From Halovivax cerinus (GTDB taxonomy: Archaea > Halobacteriota > Halobacteria > Halobacteriales > Natrialbaceae): 64,000 nucleotides of DNA. Under the pieces are notes generated by a model that saw only the letters and a program-made list of their open reading frames with translations, had not been told where the DNA came from and made no database searches. The DNA is taken from positions 992,001 through 1,056,000 of the forward strand of contig NZ_CP101824.1 in the NCBI RefSeq assembly GCF_024498195.1, written 5' to 3'. Below are positions 54,948 through 62,969 of this stretch, piece by piece (position 1 is the first letter of the stretch; every line of letters starts with the position of its first letter). The translations under genes were made by a program, and so were the position numbers.

Positions 54948-55741
54948 TGTTCGAAGAGCGTTCGCTCTCTGATCGCGTCGGGGCGGTTCGCGAGGCGTAC
55001 ACGCCCGACCTGCAGGTGTACGAGACGGCGGGCGATTTCGAGACGCTGCCGCCGGCGCAGGCGGAGGATCTGGGACTGCTGGTCGACGCGTTCGACCCGG
55101 TCTCGTATCCCGACGACTGGGTACCACCGGCCGGTCCCGAGGCCCTTCGTCGGTACGCGAGTACGACGTTCACGATCGGGATGCCGGGCGACGGGAGCGT
55201 CGTCTGGACCCGACAGACCGTGCCCCCGGTCGTCCTGGTCACGCCGCGCCTCGAGGGATCACCCGCCGGCTTCGTCGATTTCCTGCTCGCGGAAGCGTTC
55301 GTCGAATGTTCACTCGATGTCCCCGAACACTTCCTCGGATTCTTCGAGGACGGCTATCGCGACCTCGACGCCGCGGTCGACCTCGGGCCGGCGGGAACCT
55401 ACCAGATCGCAGCCGCCCTGTTCGACGGCTGGGTCGGACTCCACACGCGCGAGGAGTTCTCGACGTGGGACGAGTCCCACCCCGAGCTGTCTGCCGAGTG
55501 GTGCGACGCTGGCAGGCGACTCGACGGCCGTGTCTCCGGTCTTTCTGGGGCCGTCGCGCGCGGCGAAACGTCGTTCCCCGACGCGACCGAGCTGGCCTGT
55601 AGCGCGATCAAACACGGGCTCGATCTACCGAAACCGTTCGACGCGCTCGACACTGCCGCCTATCGGGACCACGGCGCAGCGTTCGCCGTCGAGTGGGCTG
55701 ACCGGACGTTCGACGCCCTCTCGGGTGCGGAGCGATCCTAG
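54947..55741 (+). CDS. conserved haloarchaeal protein of unknown function
   Basis: A 264-residue soluble acidic protein (MFEERSLSDRVGAVREAYTP; GTYQIAAALFDGWVGLHTRE; ELACSAIKHGLDLPKPFDAL). It has no transmembrane segment and no recognised catalytic motif. It depends on the upstream 29-codon gene for translation coupling (TGATG). The gene order oapABC then this gene suggests it belongs to the conserved origin neighbourhood, but that is inference. Confidence 0.7.
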   Translation: MFEERSLSDRVGAVREAYTPDLQVYETAGDFETLPPAQAEDLGLLVDAFDPVSYPDDWVPPAGPEALRRYASTTFTIGMPGDGSVVWTRQTVPPVVLVTPRLEGSPAGFVDFLLAEAFVECSLDVPEHFLGFFEDGYRDLDAAVDLGPAGTYQIAAALFDGWVGLHTREEFSTWDESHPELSAEWCDAGRRLDGRVSGLSGAVARGETSFPDATELACSAIKHGLDLPKPFDALDTAAYRDHGAAFAVEWADRTFDALSGAERS

Positions 55742-55751
55742 GTGGCACACA

Positions 55752-55805
55752 CGTCGGGCCGAATCGGTCGCGCCTGCCGAGAACGGTCGTCGGGCCGAAT
55801 CGGTC
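55752..55805. repeat. 18-bp direct repeat, 36-bp spacing
   Basis: cgtcgggccgaatcggtc occurs at 55752-55769 and 55788-55805, just after the stop at 55741. Confidence 0.8.
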
Positions 55806-55895
55806 ACGCACGCCGGACCGATAGCACGCCGTTTCAGATCAACTCGCCGGATACGGTCGTTCTGGGTCGGAGCGGGAAATCTGCGCCGAGCGCCG

Positions 55896-56474
55896 TCAGA
55901 AGTCGACCGCGACGCTTCCGTCCTCGTCGAGATCGATCACGCCGTCGAACAGGGTCGCGAACTCGTCCAAGACGTCCTGGTCGTGCACCTCGACGGAGAG
56001 GTGAAAGAGGCCGATCGCGTCGTGTTCGTCGAGGAGCGTCAGGATCTGCTCGGCGGCTGAGAGCGCCTCGGCCTCGTCGGCGTAGTAGGCGAGTTCGGTG
56101 AGCGAGTCGAAGCTAATACGGCGTTTCCCGTCGGTCCGACCGAGGAAGTCGGCGACGCCGGTCACGATCCCGTCGACGTTGTCGGGCGCCGCGACGTAGG
56201 AGACGTGGTCTTTCGATCGGCGCGAGTAGCCCCGCTCGATCGAGAGGGTGTCGAGGATGTCGGCGCAGCGTTCGTCGACGTCGTAGTGTTCTAGCTTCTG
56301 GCTCACCTCGCGGGCTGTGGTTCGAGTCGAGACGACGAGAAAACGATCGGTGTCCGACTTCAGAAAATCCGTGTCGATGCGATCCGTCTCACCCGTACTC
56401 GGGTGCAACAGGAGGATCCCCGTTCCCCCCGGAACGGTGTCGGGTGCCCCGTCGATATCGAGCGCGTACTCCAT
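55896..56474 (-). CDS. KaiC/RecA-like protein, degenerate
   Basis: A 192-residue protein. PGGTGILLLHPSTGETDRID sits where a Walker A loop would be, but lacks GK[ST], so nucleotide binding is doubtful. RISFDSLTELAYYADEAEAL and AIGLFHLSVEVHDQDVLDEF follow the pattern of KaiC-like and DUF835-type haloarchaeal proteins. A TATA-like tttatag at 56500-56506 supports ATG 56474; the longer frame upstream is not family-like. Function unknown. Confidence 0.65.
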   Translation of the reverse strand: MEYALDIDGAPDTVPGGTGILLLHPSTGETDRIDTDFLKSDTDRFLVVSTRTTAREVSQKLEHYDVDERCADILDTLSIERGYSRRSKDHVSYVAAPDNVDGIVTGVADFLGRTDGKRRISFDSLTELAYYADEAEALSAAEQILTLLDEHDAIGLFHLSVEVHDQDVLDEFATLFDGVIDLDEDGSVAVDF

Positions 56475-56665
56475 CGTGCGCGAAAGAGGCACGGGCCGGA
56501 CTATAAACGGTTTGGGTCTGGATCCAGGCCGTGCCCGTCGGATCCCATCCATCGACTCACCCGTTGGTAACCGGCTGCCGTCTCCGGCCACCGATCGATC
56601 CCTCGTCGAATTCGGTGCCAGTTCGATGTCGAACCCGTTTTTACCCTCGCGAGGGCAGTCCACGT

Positions 56666-57346
56666 ATGAGCGTCAGAGAGGAGTTCGACGCCTGGGCGGC
56701 CGACGGTCGAGACAGGGGGATGGAAGACCGCCACTGGGCGACCGCGAAGCACGCGCTCGGGCGAATGCCCGTCGAGCCGGGCGACGTCGTTTTGGACCTG
56801 GGCTGTGGTAGCGGCTACGCCGGGCGCGCGATTCGCGACACCTACGACGCCGGCCGGGTCTACGGTCTCGACGGTTCGCCGGAGATGGCGCGCAACGCGT
56901 CGGGATACACGGACGATCCGGCCGTCGGCTATCTCATCGGCGACTTCGGGGCGCTCCCGTTCGCCGACGATGCGATCGATCACGGCTGGTCGATGGAGGC
57001 GTTCTACTACGCGGCGGACCCACACGAAACGCTCCGGGAGATCGCCCGCGTTCTGCGTCCGGGTGGGACGTTCTTCTGTGCGGTCAACTACTACGAGGAG
57101 AACGTCCACTCCCACGAGTGGCAGGATCGGATCTCCGTGGAGATGACCCGGTGGGATGCGAGCGAGTACCGTGACGCCTTCAGGGACGCCGGACTCGTCG
57201 TCGCCGAGCAGGATTTCGTCCCCGATCGGGACGTCGAGATTCCGGACGAATCGGCCTTCCCGACCGACGACTGGGACAGCCGCGCGGATATGGTCGAGCG
57301 CTATCGGGAATTCGGTACGTTGCTCACCGTCGGCGTCGCGAGGTGA
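56666..57346 (+). CDS. class I SAM-dependent methyltransferase
   Basis: A 226-residue Methyltransf_11-type enzyme: motif I VVLDLGCGSGYAGRAIRD, VYGLDGSPEMARNA, IGDFGALPFADDAIDHGWSM and EIARVLRPGGTFFCAVNYYE. The C-terminal part VAEQDFVPDRDVEIPDESAF may set the substrate, which is unknown. A TATA-like gtttttaccc about 28 nt upstream supports ATG 56666. Confidence 0.92.
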   Translation: MSVREEFDAWAADGRDRGMEDRHWATAKHALGRMPVEPGDVVLDLGCGSGYAGRAIRDTYDAGRVYGLDGSPEMARNASGYTDDPAVGYLIGDFGALPFADDAIDHGWSMEAFYYAADPHETLREIARVLRPGGTFFCAVNYYEENVHSHEWQDRISVEMTRWDASEYRDAFRDAGLVVAEQDFVPDRDVEIPDESAFPTDDWDSRADMVERYREFGTLLTVGVAR

Positions 57347-57436
57347 CCGACGCGGTCGGAACCTCGTGACCAGCACGGCCCGGTGTACAGCCTGCGTGAC
57401 AGAGTCCATCGCACTGGAGACGGACGCGGTTCGGCC

Positions 57437-57460
57437 AACCCCCTTATTTCACCTGGAAAC
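57437..57460 (-). other. ORB-like element
   Basis: On the minus strand TTTCCAGGTGAAATAAGGGG followed by GTT; full consensus match. Confidence 0.75.
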
Positions 57461-57600
57461 GAGACACAGATTGACTCAGAACCGGAAATGAACGGCTTAC
57501 AACGCTCGTCGTCGCGTCGGTCGTGCGTCTGACGCTCCATTTGAACGAGACGTCGAAATAGACGTGGAATCCGACGTCTGTGAGCACTTCAGGAGAATTC

Positions 57601-57627
57601 TGACCCCTCCTCTTCAGGTGGAGATTT
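57601..57627 (-). other. ORB-like element, weaker
   Basis: On the minus strand TCTCCACCTGAAGAGGAGGG followed by GTCA; one core base differs (GAAG for GAAA). Confidence 0.55.
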
Positions 57628-57694
57628 GAGAGGTGGTGGCCAGGCCCGTGCGAACACGGTACACTGCGCACGACGAGGCGTCTGACGGACGGCT

Positions 57695-57719
57695 GACGTC
57701 CACCCGAAATGGGGGTGCT
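57695..57719 (+). other. ORB-like element with short spacing
   Basis: GTCCACCCGAAATGGGGGTG has the TCCA-CGAAAT core, but the G run follows without the usual three-base spacer. Confidence 0.5.
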
Positions 57720-57831
57720 GGCCGCCCATCGTGTGTAGACGACCGTGAGGCGGATTTCGGACGGGACGGGTTGCGACTGGTGAACCCTCACTCGCTCCGC
57801 CCGGAACTCGATCGGGATCGAATCGATCGGC

Positions 57832-58407
57832 TCAGGGTGTTCGTTCGCCGGCTGGAATCGCCACGTCCACCCAGTTGGTCTCGGGCGGGAGCGGGCACTC
57901 GAAGGCCTCCGAGTACGCGCACAATGGCGTGTACGCGAGGTTGAAGTCGACGACGATCTCGTCCCCCGACTCCAGCGATCGGTCGGCGGCCAGCTCGATG
58001 TACCGACCGCCGTCGTATGTCTGTTGTCCGGTCGTCTTGTCGCGGAATGGGACGAACAGCGTCTCGCCCTCGGCGCCTTCCTGCCGATAGCCGTCGAGTT
58101 CGACGACGACGTCGTCTCGATCGGGGTCCGCCGAGGGGAGGTCCGTCGACAGCGTCGCGACCGCGAGGTAGCGCATCTCCCCGCCAGTCTGCGTGTCCAT
58201 GTAGACCACGTCGGGGTCGTCGTGGACGGTCACGTCGGCCCTGACGCGGTAGGCGGGGTCCGGCTCGAAGTACGCGAGCCCGTCGAACTCGTCGCGCTCG
58301 TCCGGTGGGATCGGCGACTGCGGATGTTCGGCGAAGAAATCGTCCTTCTCGGTGCGTTTGGCCTCGAGTTCTCTCCGCCAGGTGTCGACGTCGAACTCGT
58401 CGCTCAT
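57832..58407 (-). CDS. DUF1684 family protein
   Basis: A 191-residue protein. The N-terminal WRRELEAKRTEKDDFFAEHP and the C-terminal FNLAYTPLCAYSEAFECPLP with PPETNWVDVAIPAGE are hallmarks of DUF1684, whose function is unknown. No export signal is visible. ATG 58407 (MSDEFDVDTW) is chosen over a longer in-frame opening. It is divergent from the XPD-like helicase. Confidence 0.92.
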   Translation of the reverse strand: MSDEFDVDTWRRELEAKRTEKDDFFAEHPQSPIPPDERDEFDGLAYFEPDPAYRVRADVTVHDDPDVVYMDTQTGGEMRYLAVATLSTDLPSADPDRDDVVVELDGYRQEGAEGETLFVPFRDKTTGQQTYDGGRYIELAADRSLESGDEIVVDFNLAYTPLCAYSEAFECPLPPETNWVDVAIPAGERTP

Positions 58408-58566
58408 ACGATCCGTTGGCGCGGCGGTGGGGAAGGCGTTTCGCACTGGTATGGGCCGAGCCAGCCAGAGCTGGGGACCGGTCGAACCGATCGGCCGGTA
58501 TCGACCCGACGGTTTATGTCGAATGACGCGGCAAGCCCGGTCCGTCAACCCTATGGCTGCCCATCG

Positions 58567-60984
58567 ATGAGTACGGGAGAGATGGACACGTGGCGGGAGC
58601 TATTCGGTCACGACGAGCCCTACGACGAGCAGGTCGACGGCATCGAGACCGCAATCGCGACGGCTCGTGACGGTGGCTACACCGTGATCGAGGGTGCCTG
58701 CGGGACGGGAAAGACGATGCTCTCGTTGTCGGCCGGCCTCTCGCTGGTGCGCGATCCCGACTCGACGTACGAGCGCGTCCTCGTCCTGACGAGCGTCAAG
58801 CAGCAGTTACGCCAGTTCGAGACCGATCTACGGACGATCAACGAGAACCTGCCCGACGAACACGAGCCGGTCTCGGGGCTCACGCTGGTCGGGAAAGCGG
58901 ACGTCTGTCCGTACAACCGCGAGCACGCCGCCGGCTTCGACGACAGCGTCGTCTACGACCGCTGTGAGACCCTCCGCGACCGCACCCGCGATCTGACGGG
59001 CGAGGGCGGGTCGACCACGACCGGTGACCTCACCGCCCAGGCGCGCAGCCAGCAGGTCGGCCTCGCCGACAGTGGGCGACGAGATCGCGGCGTTCGCCTC
59101 CTCGAGACGGCCGGTGAAACGGCCCCCTTCGCTCCCGACATGCCCGAATACGACGACGGACGAAGCGACGTCGAGTACTGTCCGTTCTACGCGCAGTACC
59201 TGGACGATCTGCCCGCCGAAGGCGAGGGCTCGCCGGCCGAGGCGGTGCCGTTCGATCTAACGAGCGCCGGGATGGTGACCCCGGATGACCTCGTGGCGAA
59301 GTCGGTTCGCCACGGGACCTGCCCCCACTCGGTGATGGGTGCGGCCCTCGGCGAGGTCGAGGTCGTGATCGGCAACTACTACCACGCGTTCGACCCGACG
59401 ACGCTCTCGGCGTTTACGGGCGCGCTCGCCAGCGAGGAGACCTTCGTCGTCTGCGACGAAGCGCACATGCTCGAACCGCGTGTTCGTGAACTGGTCAGCG
59501 ACGGCGTGGCTGACGCGACGATCCGCGACGCCGTCACGGAACTCTCGCGGGTGATCCGGCCCGTCCGCTACGAGCGCGAGGGTCGAGAGACGGAAGGCGG
59601 GTCGAAGACGGCGGATGCGGAACTCGTCCGTGCGGAACTGGCCGGCTCCGACGTCTCGTTCGAGGAACTGGAAGCGACCCTCGAGTTTCTGCAGGATCTA
59701 CGCACGGAACTCGATCGTCGGGTCGAGGCCCACCTCGATACCGAATCGTCGGGCTGGCGCTCTGATCTGACGACGCTCTCCGACGACGAGATTCCCCTTC
59801 GGGACCCGTCAGAACCGGCCGTCGACTCCCTGTCAGAGTGGGCCGACCGGGCGGGCTACACCGACGTCGACTGGGTGCGAGCGGAGTCCGTGGGGGCCAT
59901 CGTCGCCCGGATCCTGAACGAGGCCGAAGCCGAAGAGCGAACACGGGCGGCCCCCGCCGTGGGACGCCTGCTCGGCGAGTGGAACCGACGGGGTCACACC
60001 GACTACTTCCGCGAGATCGAACTGGAGCGTACCTGGGACGAGAGCGAGCCCGCCGACTCCTGGCGGCGGGCGTACACGGCTCGACTCTCTCTACACAACT
60101 GCGTCCCGAGCGGGGCGATCGGTGAACGGCTGGCCGCGTTCGGCGGCGGCGTCCTGATGAGCGCGACGCTCGCCCCGATGGACGCCTTCGCCGAGGTGAC
60201 GGGCTTGCGCTATCTCGCCGACGAGGCCGATCGCCCGATCGTCGAACGCCGCTACGGCCTGCACTTCCCCGCTGAGAACCGCGAGAGTTTCGCCGTGGCG
60301 GCACCGAAGTTCACCTACGAGAACCGCGGTTCGCCGGGTGGAGCTGGCGACGAACCCACCGACGCAGCTGGTGATACGACCCCCACTCGCCGCGTGTACG
60401 CCGACGCCCTGGCCGAAATCGCCACCCTCCAGGGGAACGTTCTCGTCGGCATGCCGAGTTACGCCGAGGCCGAGTGGGCGGCGGGCGTCCTCGAGGGGCG
60501 AGTGTCCGGAAAGCCCGTCCTGCTCGACGTCGCCAGCGACGATCAGGCGACCGAATCGTTGAAAGACGAGTTCTTCGCCGGCGGCGGAAAGGTACTGGTC
60601 ACGAGTCTGCGCGGAACGCTCACCGAGGGCGTCGACTACGGCGGCGACCGGCTGAACGCGGCGGTCGTCTGCGGCGTCCCCATCGTCAACACGTCGAGTC
60701 CACGAACACAGGCCGTTCGCCGGGCCTACGACGACGAATTTGGCGCCGGCTTCGAGTACGCCCTGACCGTCCCCGCGGTCCGGAAGGCCCGCCAGGCACT
60801 CGGCCGCGTGATTCGAAGCCCGGACGACGTCGGGGTACGCGTCCTGCTGGACGAACGCTACGCCCGTGATAGCTGGGACTCGGTTCGAGGGTACCTCCCC
60901 GACGCCGAGGAGTTCCAGCCGGTCAGTCCGGACATGCTCCAGCTCGGCCTGGATCGCTTTCGCGATCGGCTCGAGGTCGGCTGA
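58567..60984 (+). CDS. XPD/Rad3-type Fe-S DNA helicase
   Basis: An 805-residue superfamily 2 helicase of the XPD/DinG branch, probably in nucleotide excision repair. Walker A is EGACGTGKTMLS (near 45), the DEAH box is VVCDEAHMLE, and motif VI is ALGRVIRSPDDVGVRVLLDE. Four cysteines between motifs I and II (KADVCPYNRE, YDRCETLRD, VEYCPFYAQ, HGTCPHSVM) should bind a 4Fe-4S cluster. The Arch domain occupies roughly 310-520 and is long and acidic. Starts at 58567 (MSTGEMDTW) and 58582 are both possible; an in-frame ATG at 58516 adds 17 unlikely residues. Confidence 0.93.
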   Translation: MSTGEMDTWRELFGHDEPYDEQVDGIETAIATARDGGYTVIEGACGTGKTMLSLSAGLSLVRDPDSTYERVLVLTSVKQQLRQFETDLRTINENLPDEHEPVSGLTLVGKADVCPYNREHAAGFDDSVVYDRCETLRDRTRDLTGEGGSTTTGDLTAQARSQQVGLADSGRRDRGVRLLETAGETAPFAPDMPEYDDGRSDVEYCPFYAQYLDDLPAEGEGSPAEAVPFDLTSAGMVTPDDLVAKSVRHGTCPHSVMGAALGEVEVVIGNYYHAFDPTTLSAFTGALASEETFVVCDEAHMLEPRVRELVSDGVADATIRDAVTELSRVIRPVRYEREGRETEGGSKTADAELVRAELAGSDVSFEELEATLEFLQDLRTELDRRVEAHLDTESSGWRSDLTTLSDDEIPLRDPSEPAVDSLSEWADRAGYTDVDWVRAESVGAIVARILNEAEAEERTRAAPAVGRLLGEWNRRGHTDYFREIELERTWDESEPADSWRRAYTARLSLHNCVPSGAIGERLAAFGGGVLMSATLAPMDAFAEVTGLRYLADEADRPIVERRYGLHFPAENRESFAVAAPKFTYENRGSPGGAGDEPTDAAGDTTPTRRVYADALAEIATLQGNVLVGMPSYAEAEWAAGVLEGRVSGKPVLLDVASDDQATESLKDEFFAGGGKVLVTSLRGTLTEGVDYGGDRLNAAVVCGVPIVNTSSPRTQAVRRAYDDEFGAGFEYALTVPAVRKARQALGRVIRSPDDVGVRVLLDERYARDSWDSVRGYLPDAEEFQPVSPDMLQLGLDRFRDRLEVG

Positions 60985-61119
60985 CGGTACGATACGGTGG
61001 CGTATCGATCCGGGTACGTCCTGAACTGGGACGATACACGATTCGAGACGGTGGCTCGGCCCGACCACACCGGGGCCTCGATCCAAAATACTTTTGACAC
61101 GTCGCTCGCCCCATCGTGT

Positions 61120-61689
61120 ATGCATCGCCGAACGACCCTCCACCTCGCGGGTACGGCGGGGCTCGCGCTCCTCGCGGGCTGCTCGGACGACGGTTCGTCG
61201 CCGGGCACGCTTTCGACGGACGGTACCGACGACGACCCGATCGAGGCGGATGCGAACGCACTCCTTCTCTCGACGACCGCGGCGGCGGACGTCGTCGGCG
61301 GGGACTGGGAACGAACCGAACCGCACCAGCAAACACCGATCACGCGTTCTTCGGACGCGACCGCCGGATACGTCCCCGTCGTCGCGGAGGGCGACTCCGG
61401 CCCAGCCGGGTGGATCAACGCGGGCGTCTGGACGTTCGACACCGTCGACGCTGCAAGGGGGGCGTTCGACGGACACGGGTACCAGACGGGCTACGGGTTC
61501 GACGAGCGGGATATCGCCGTCGAGAGTATCGCCGGGACCGTCGGTCGGAACGACGGTGTCGTCCTCTTTCGTGATGCCAACGCGATGGGCGGGGTAGCTC
61601 GTACCGATCCGCACGATTCCGGCGATTCCCTGGTGGAAACCTCCCTCGAACTCGCCGTCTCCATGCACTCGGCCTGGCGAGACGGGTGA
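61120..61689 (+). CDS. lipoprotein of unknown function
   Basis: A 189-residue exported protein: MHRRTTLHLAGTAGLALLAG, then the lipobox Cys at 21. A short acidic spacer is followed by a compact domain (LLSTTAAADVVGGDWERTEP; AGWINAGVWTFDTVDAARGA; VVLFRDANAMGGVARTDPHD) that resembles ligand-binding surface lipoproteins but has no named family. The TATA-like aaaatactttt at 61084-61094 supports ATG 61120. Confidence 0.75.
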   Translation: MHRRTTLHLAGTAGLALLAGCSDDGSSPGTLSTDGTDDDPIEADANALLLSTTAAADVVGGDWERTEPHQQTPITRSSDATAGYVPVVAEGDSGPAGWINAGVWTFDTVDAARGAFDGHGYQTGYGFDERDIAVESIAGTVGRNDGVVLFRDANAMGGVARTDPHDSGDSLVETSLELAVSMHSAWRDG

Positions 61690-61755
61690 CGGCTGGGCGA
61701 GGGAGTCGTCTCGCGAGAGGCGAAGTATTATCCTCTAGCCACGTGACTATCTCGC

Positions 61756-62184
61756 ATGGAGGTCCGCGAGATCATGTCGTCACCGGTGGTGACGATCGGA
61801 CCGGACGCGACGCTCGCGGCGGCCGTCGATAGCATGCTCGACAACCGGATCGGCAGTATTGTCGTCCTCGACGACGGGCTCTCGGGAATCGTCACCGAGT
61901 CCGACGTGCTGACCACCCTCGCTGCGGACGAGTCCTCGTTCTCGGAACTCTCTGTCGAGGACGTCATGAGTACGGACCTGGTGACGACGACGTCGACTGT
62001 GAGCGTGACGAACGCACTCCGCACGATGCAAGCCGAGGAGGTAAAGCGACTCCCGATCCGCGGCGGCAGGAAACCCCTCGGCATCGTCACGCTCACCGAC
62101 ATCGCCTGGCACCTCCCCGACCGCCTGCGAGAGCGGCCGGGTCTGTCGACGCGCCGGCAGGGACGACGTCGCGACGGTCGGTGA
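61756..62184 (+). CDS. two-CBS-domain protein
   Basis: A 142-residue protein made of a CBS pair: EVREIMSSPVVTIGPDATLA, NRIGSIVVLDDGLSGIVTES for the first and LSVEDVMSTDLVTTTSTVSV, EVKRLPIRGGRKPLGIVTLT for the second. Such proteins bind adenine nucleotides and sense energy state. The last 20 residues are a basic tail (RERPGLSTRRQGRRRDGR), unusual for a haloarchaeon. A tattatc box at 61727-61733 is about 27 nt upstream. Confidence 0.92.
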   Translation: MEVREIMSSPVVTIGPDATLAAAVDSMLDNRIGSIVVLDDGLSGIVTESDVLTTLAADESSFSELSVEDVMSTDLVTTTSTVSVTNALRTMQAEEVKRLPIRGGRKPLGIVTLTDIAWHLPDRLRERPGLSTRRQGRRRDGR

Positions 62185-62223
62185 CCCTCGGAGCGGTGAG
62201 CAACTCGGCGGTGGGCCGGTCAC

Positions 62224-62280
62224 CACGCACTCCGGGCCACTCCACGCACTCCGGGCCACTCCACGCACTCCGGGCCGACC
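62224..62280. repeat. 19-bp tandem repeat, three units
   Basis: cacgcactccgggccactc is repeated at 62224, 62243 and 62262 (the last with a changed end). It lies in the 240-bp gap after the CBS gene, which otherwise holds nothing recognisable. Confidence 0.85.
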
Positions 62281-62424
62281 ACTCTCTTCGGCCTGCCCGC
62301 TCCTCTCGCGCTACGCGTCCCCGAGGTATCGAGATTCGAACGATCGAGCCCGTGCGTTCGGAGCGAGTCGATCCGGGCAAGCGGGAGCGACTGCGTTGAT
62401 GGACGGTGACCGGGTGGCCCGCGA

Positions 62425-62853
62425 TTACCGCGCGATCGGCGAGAAACGATCCGTCAGCGCGACGACGCTGGCCGCCGCGACGACGACGTGCATGACCATC
62501 AGGACGAGCACGGCACCGACGGTCGCGCCGGGCTCGTTCTGGAGGACCCAGTAATCCGGGCCGAACGACAGGAGGAGGACGGCCGCGGCGACGCCCATGA
62601 ACGTTCGATCCGGTCGGTCGGATCGGCGCGTGAGCAGACCGAAGACGAGGGTCGCGCCGAGCACGCCGAGGACGGTAAAGAGCGCGACTGGGCCGACGGA
62701 TAGCTGTTGAATCGACGCGACGAGGTCGGCCGCGCGGACGACGCCGAGGAGGAGACCGTTGCCCACCAGCGCGAGGACGAGGGCGACGACACCCCTGACG
62801 GCGAGCGTCGCGGTCGGGATCGATTCACCGGCGGCGTCGAATTGCGATGCCAT
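62425..62853 (-). CDS. DUF6069-type membrane protein
   Basis: A 142-residue protein with four hydrophobic helices: VVALVLALVGNGLLLGVV, VALFTVLGVLGATLVFGLL, FMGVAAAVLLLSFG and VLVLMVMHVVVAAASVVAL. The pattern, including a loop arginine pair TRRSDRPDR, fits DUF6069, of unknown function. ATG 62853 follows the family N-terminus. Confidence 0.8.
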   Translation of the reverse strand: MASQFDAAGESIPTATLAVRGVVALVLALVGNGLLLGVVRAADLVASIQQLSVGPVALFTVLGVLGATLVFGLLTRRSDRPDRTFMGVAAAVLLLSFGPDYWVLQNEPGATVGAVLVLMVMHVVVAAASVVALTDRFSPIAR

Positions 62854-62938
62854 GTGTCTATCCGGCGCGTTGTACGCAGGACGGTTAGAGTGTACCCATT
62901 TCGCTTCGGCGGTGACCCGCGAGGGTCGGAACACGGCC

Positions 62939-62947
62939 GTTGAAATA
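62939..62947 (+). promoter_or_regulatory. TATA-like box of the IlvB-like gene
   Basis: ttgaaatac lies about 24-31 nt before ATG 62970, consistent with a leaderless transcript. Confidence 0.45.
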
Positions 62948-62969
62948 CCGGCCCCGCGAACGGGCGTCC

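Larger units (their letters stand above)
57347..57831. other. 485-bp gap with three ORB-like sites
   Basis: No gene is supported. The gap between the methyltransferase and the convergent DUF1684 gene has ORB-like sites at 57437-57460 (minus), 57601-57627 (minus) and 57695-57719 (plus). The bases between the first two (57461-57600) are moderately AT-rich. This may be a secondary initiator-binding region. Confidence 0.7.
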
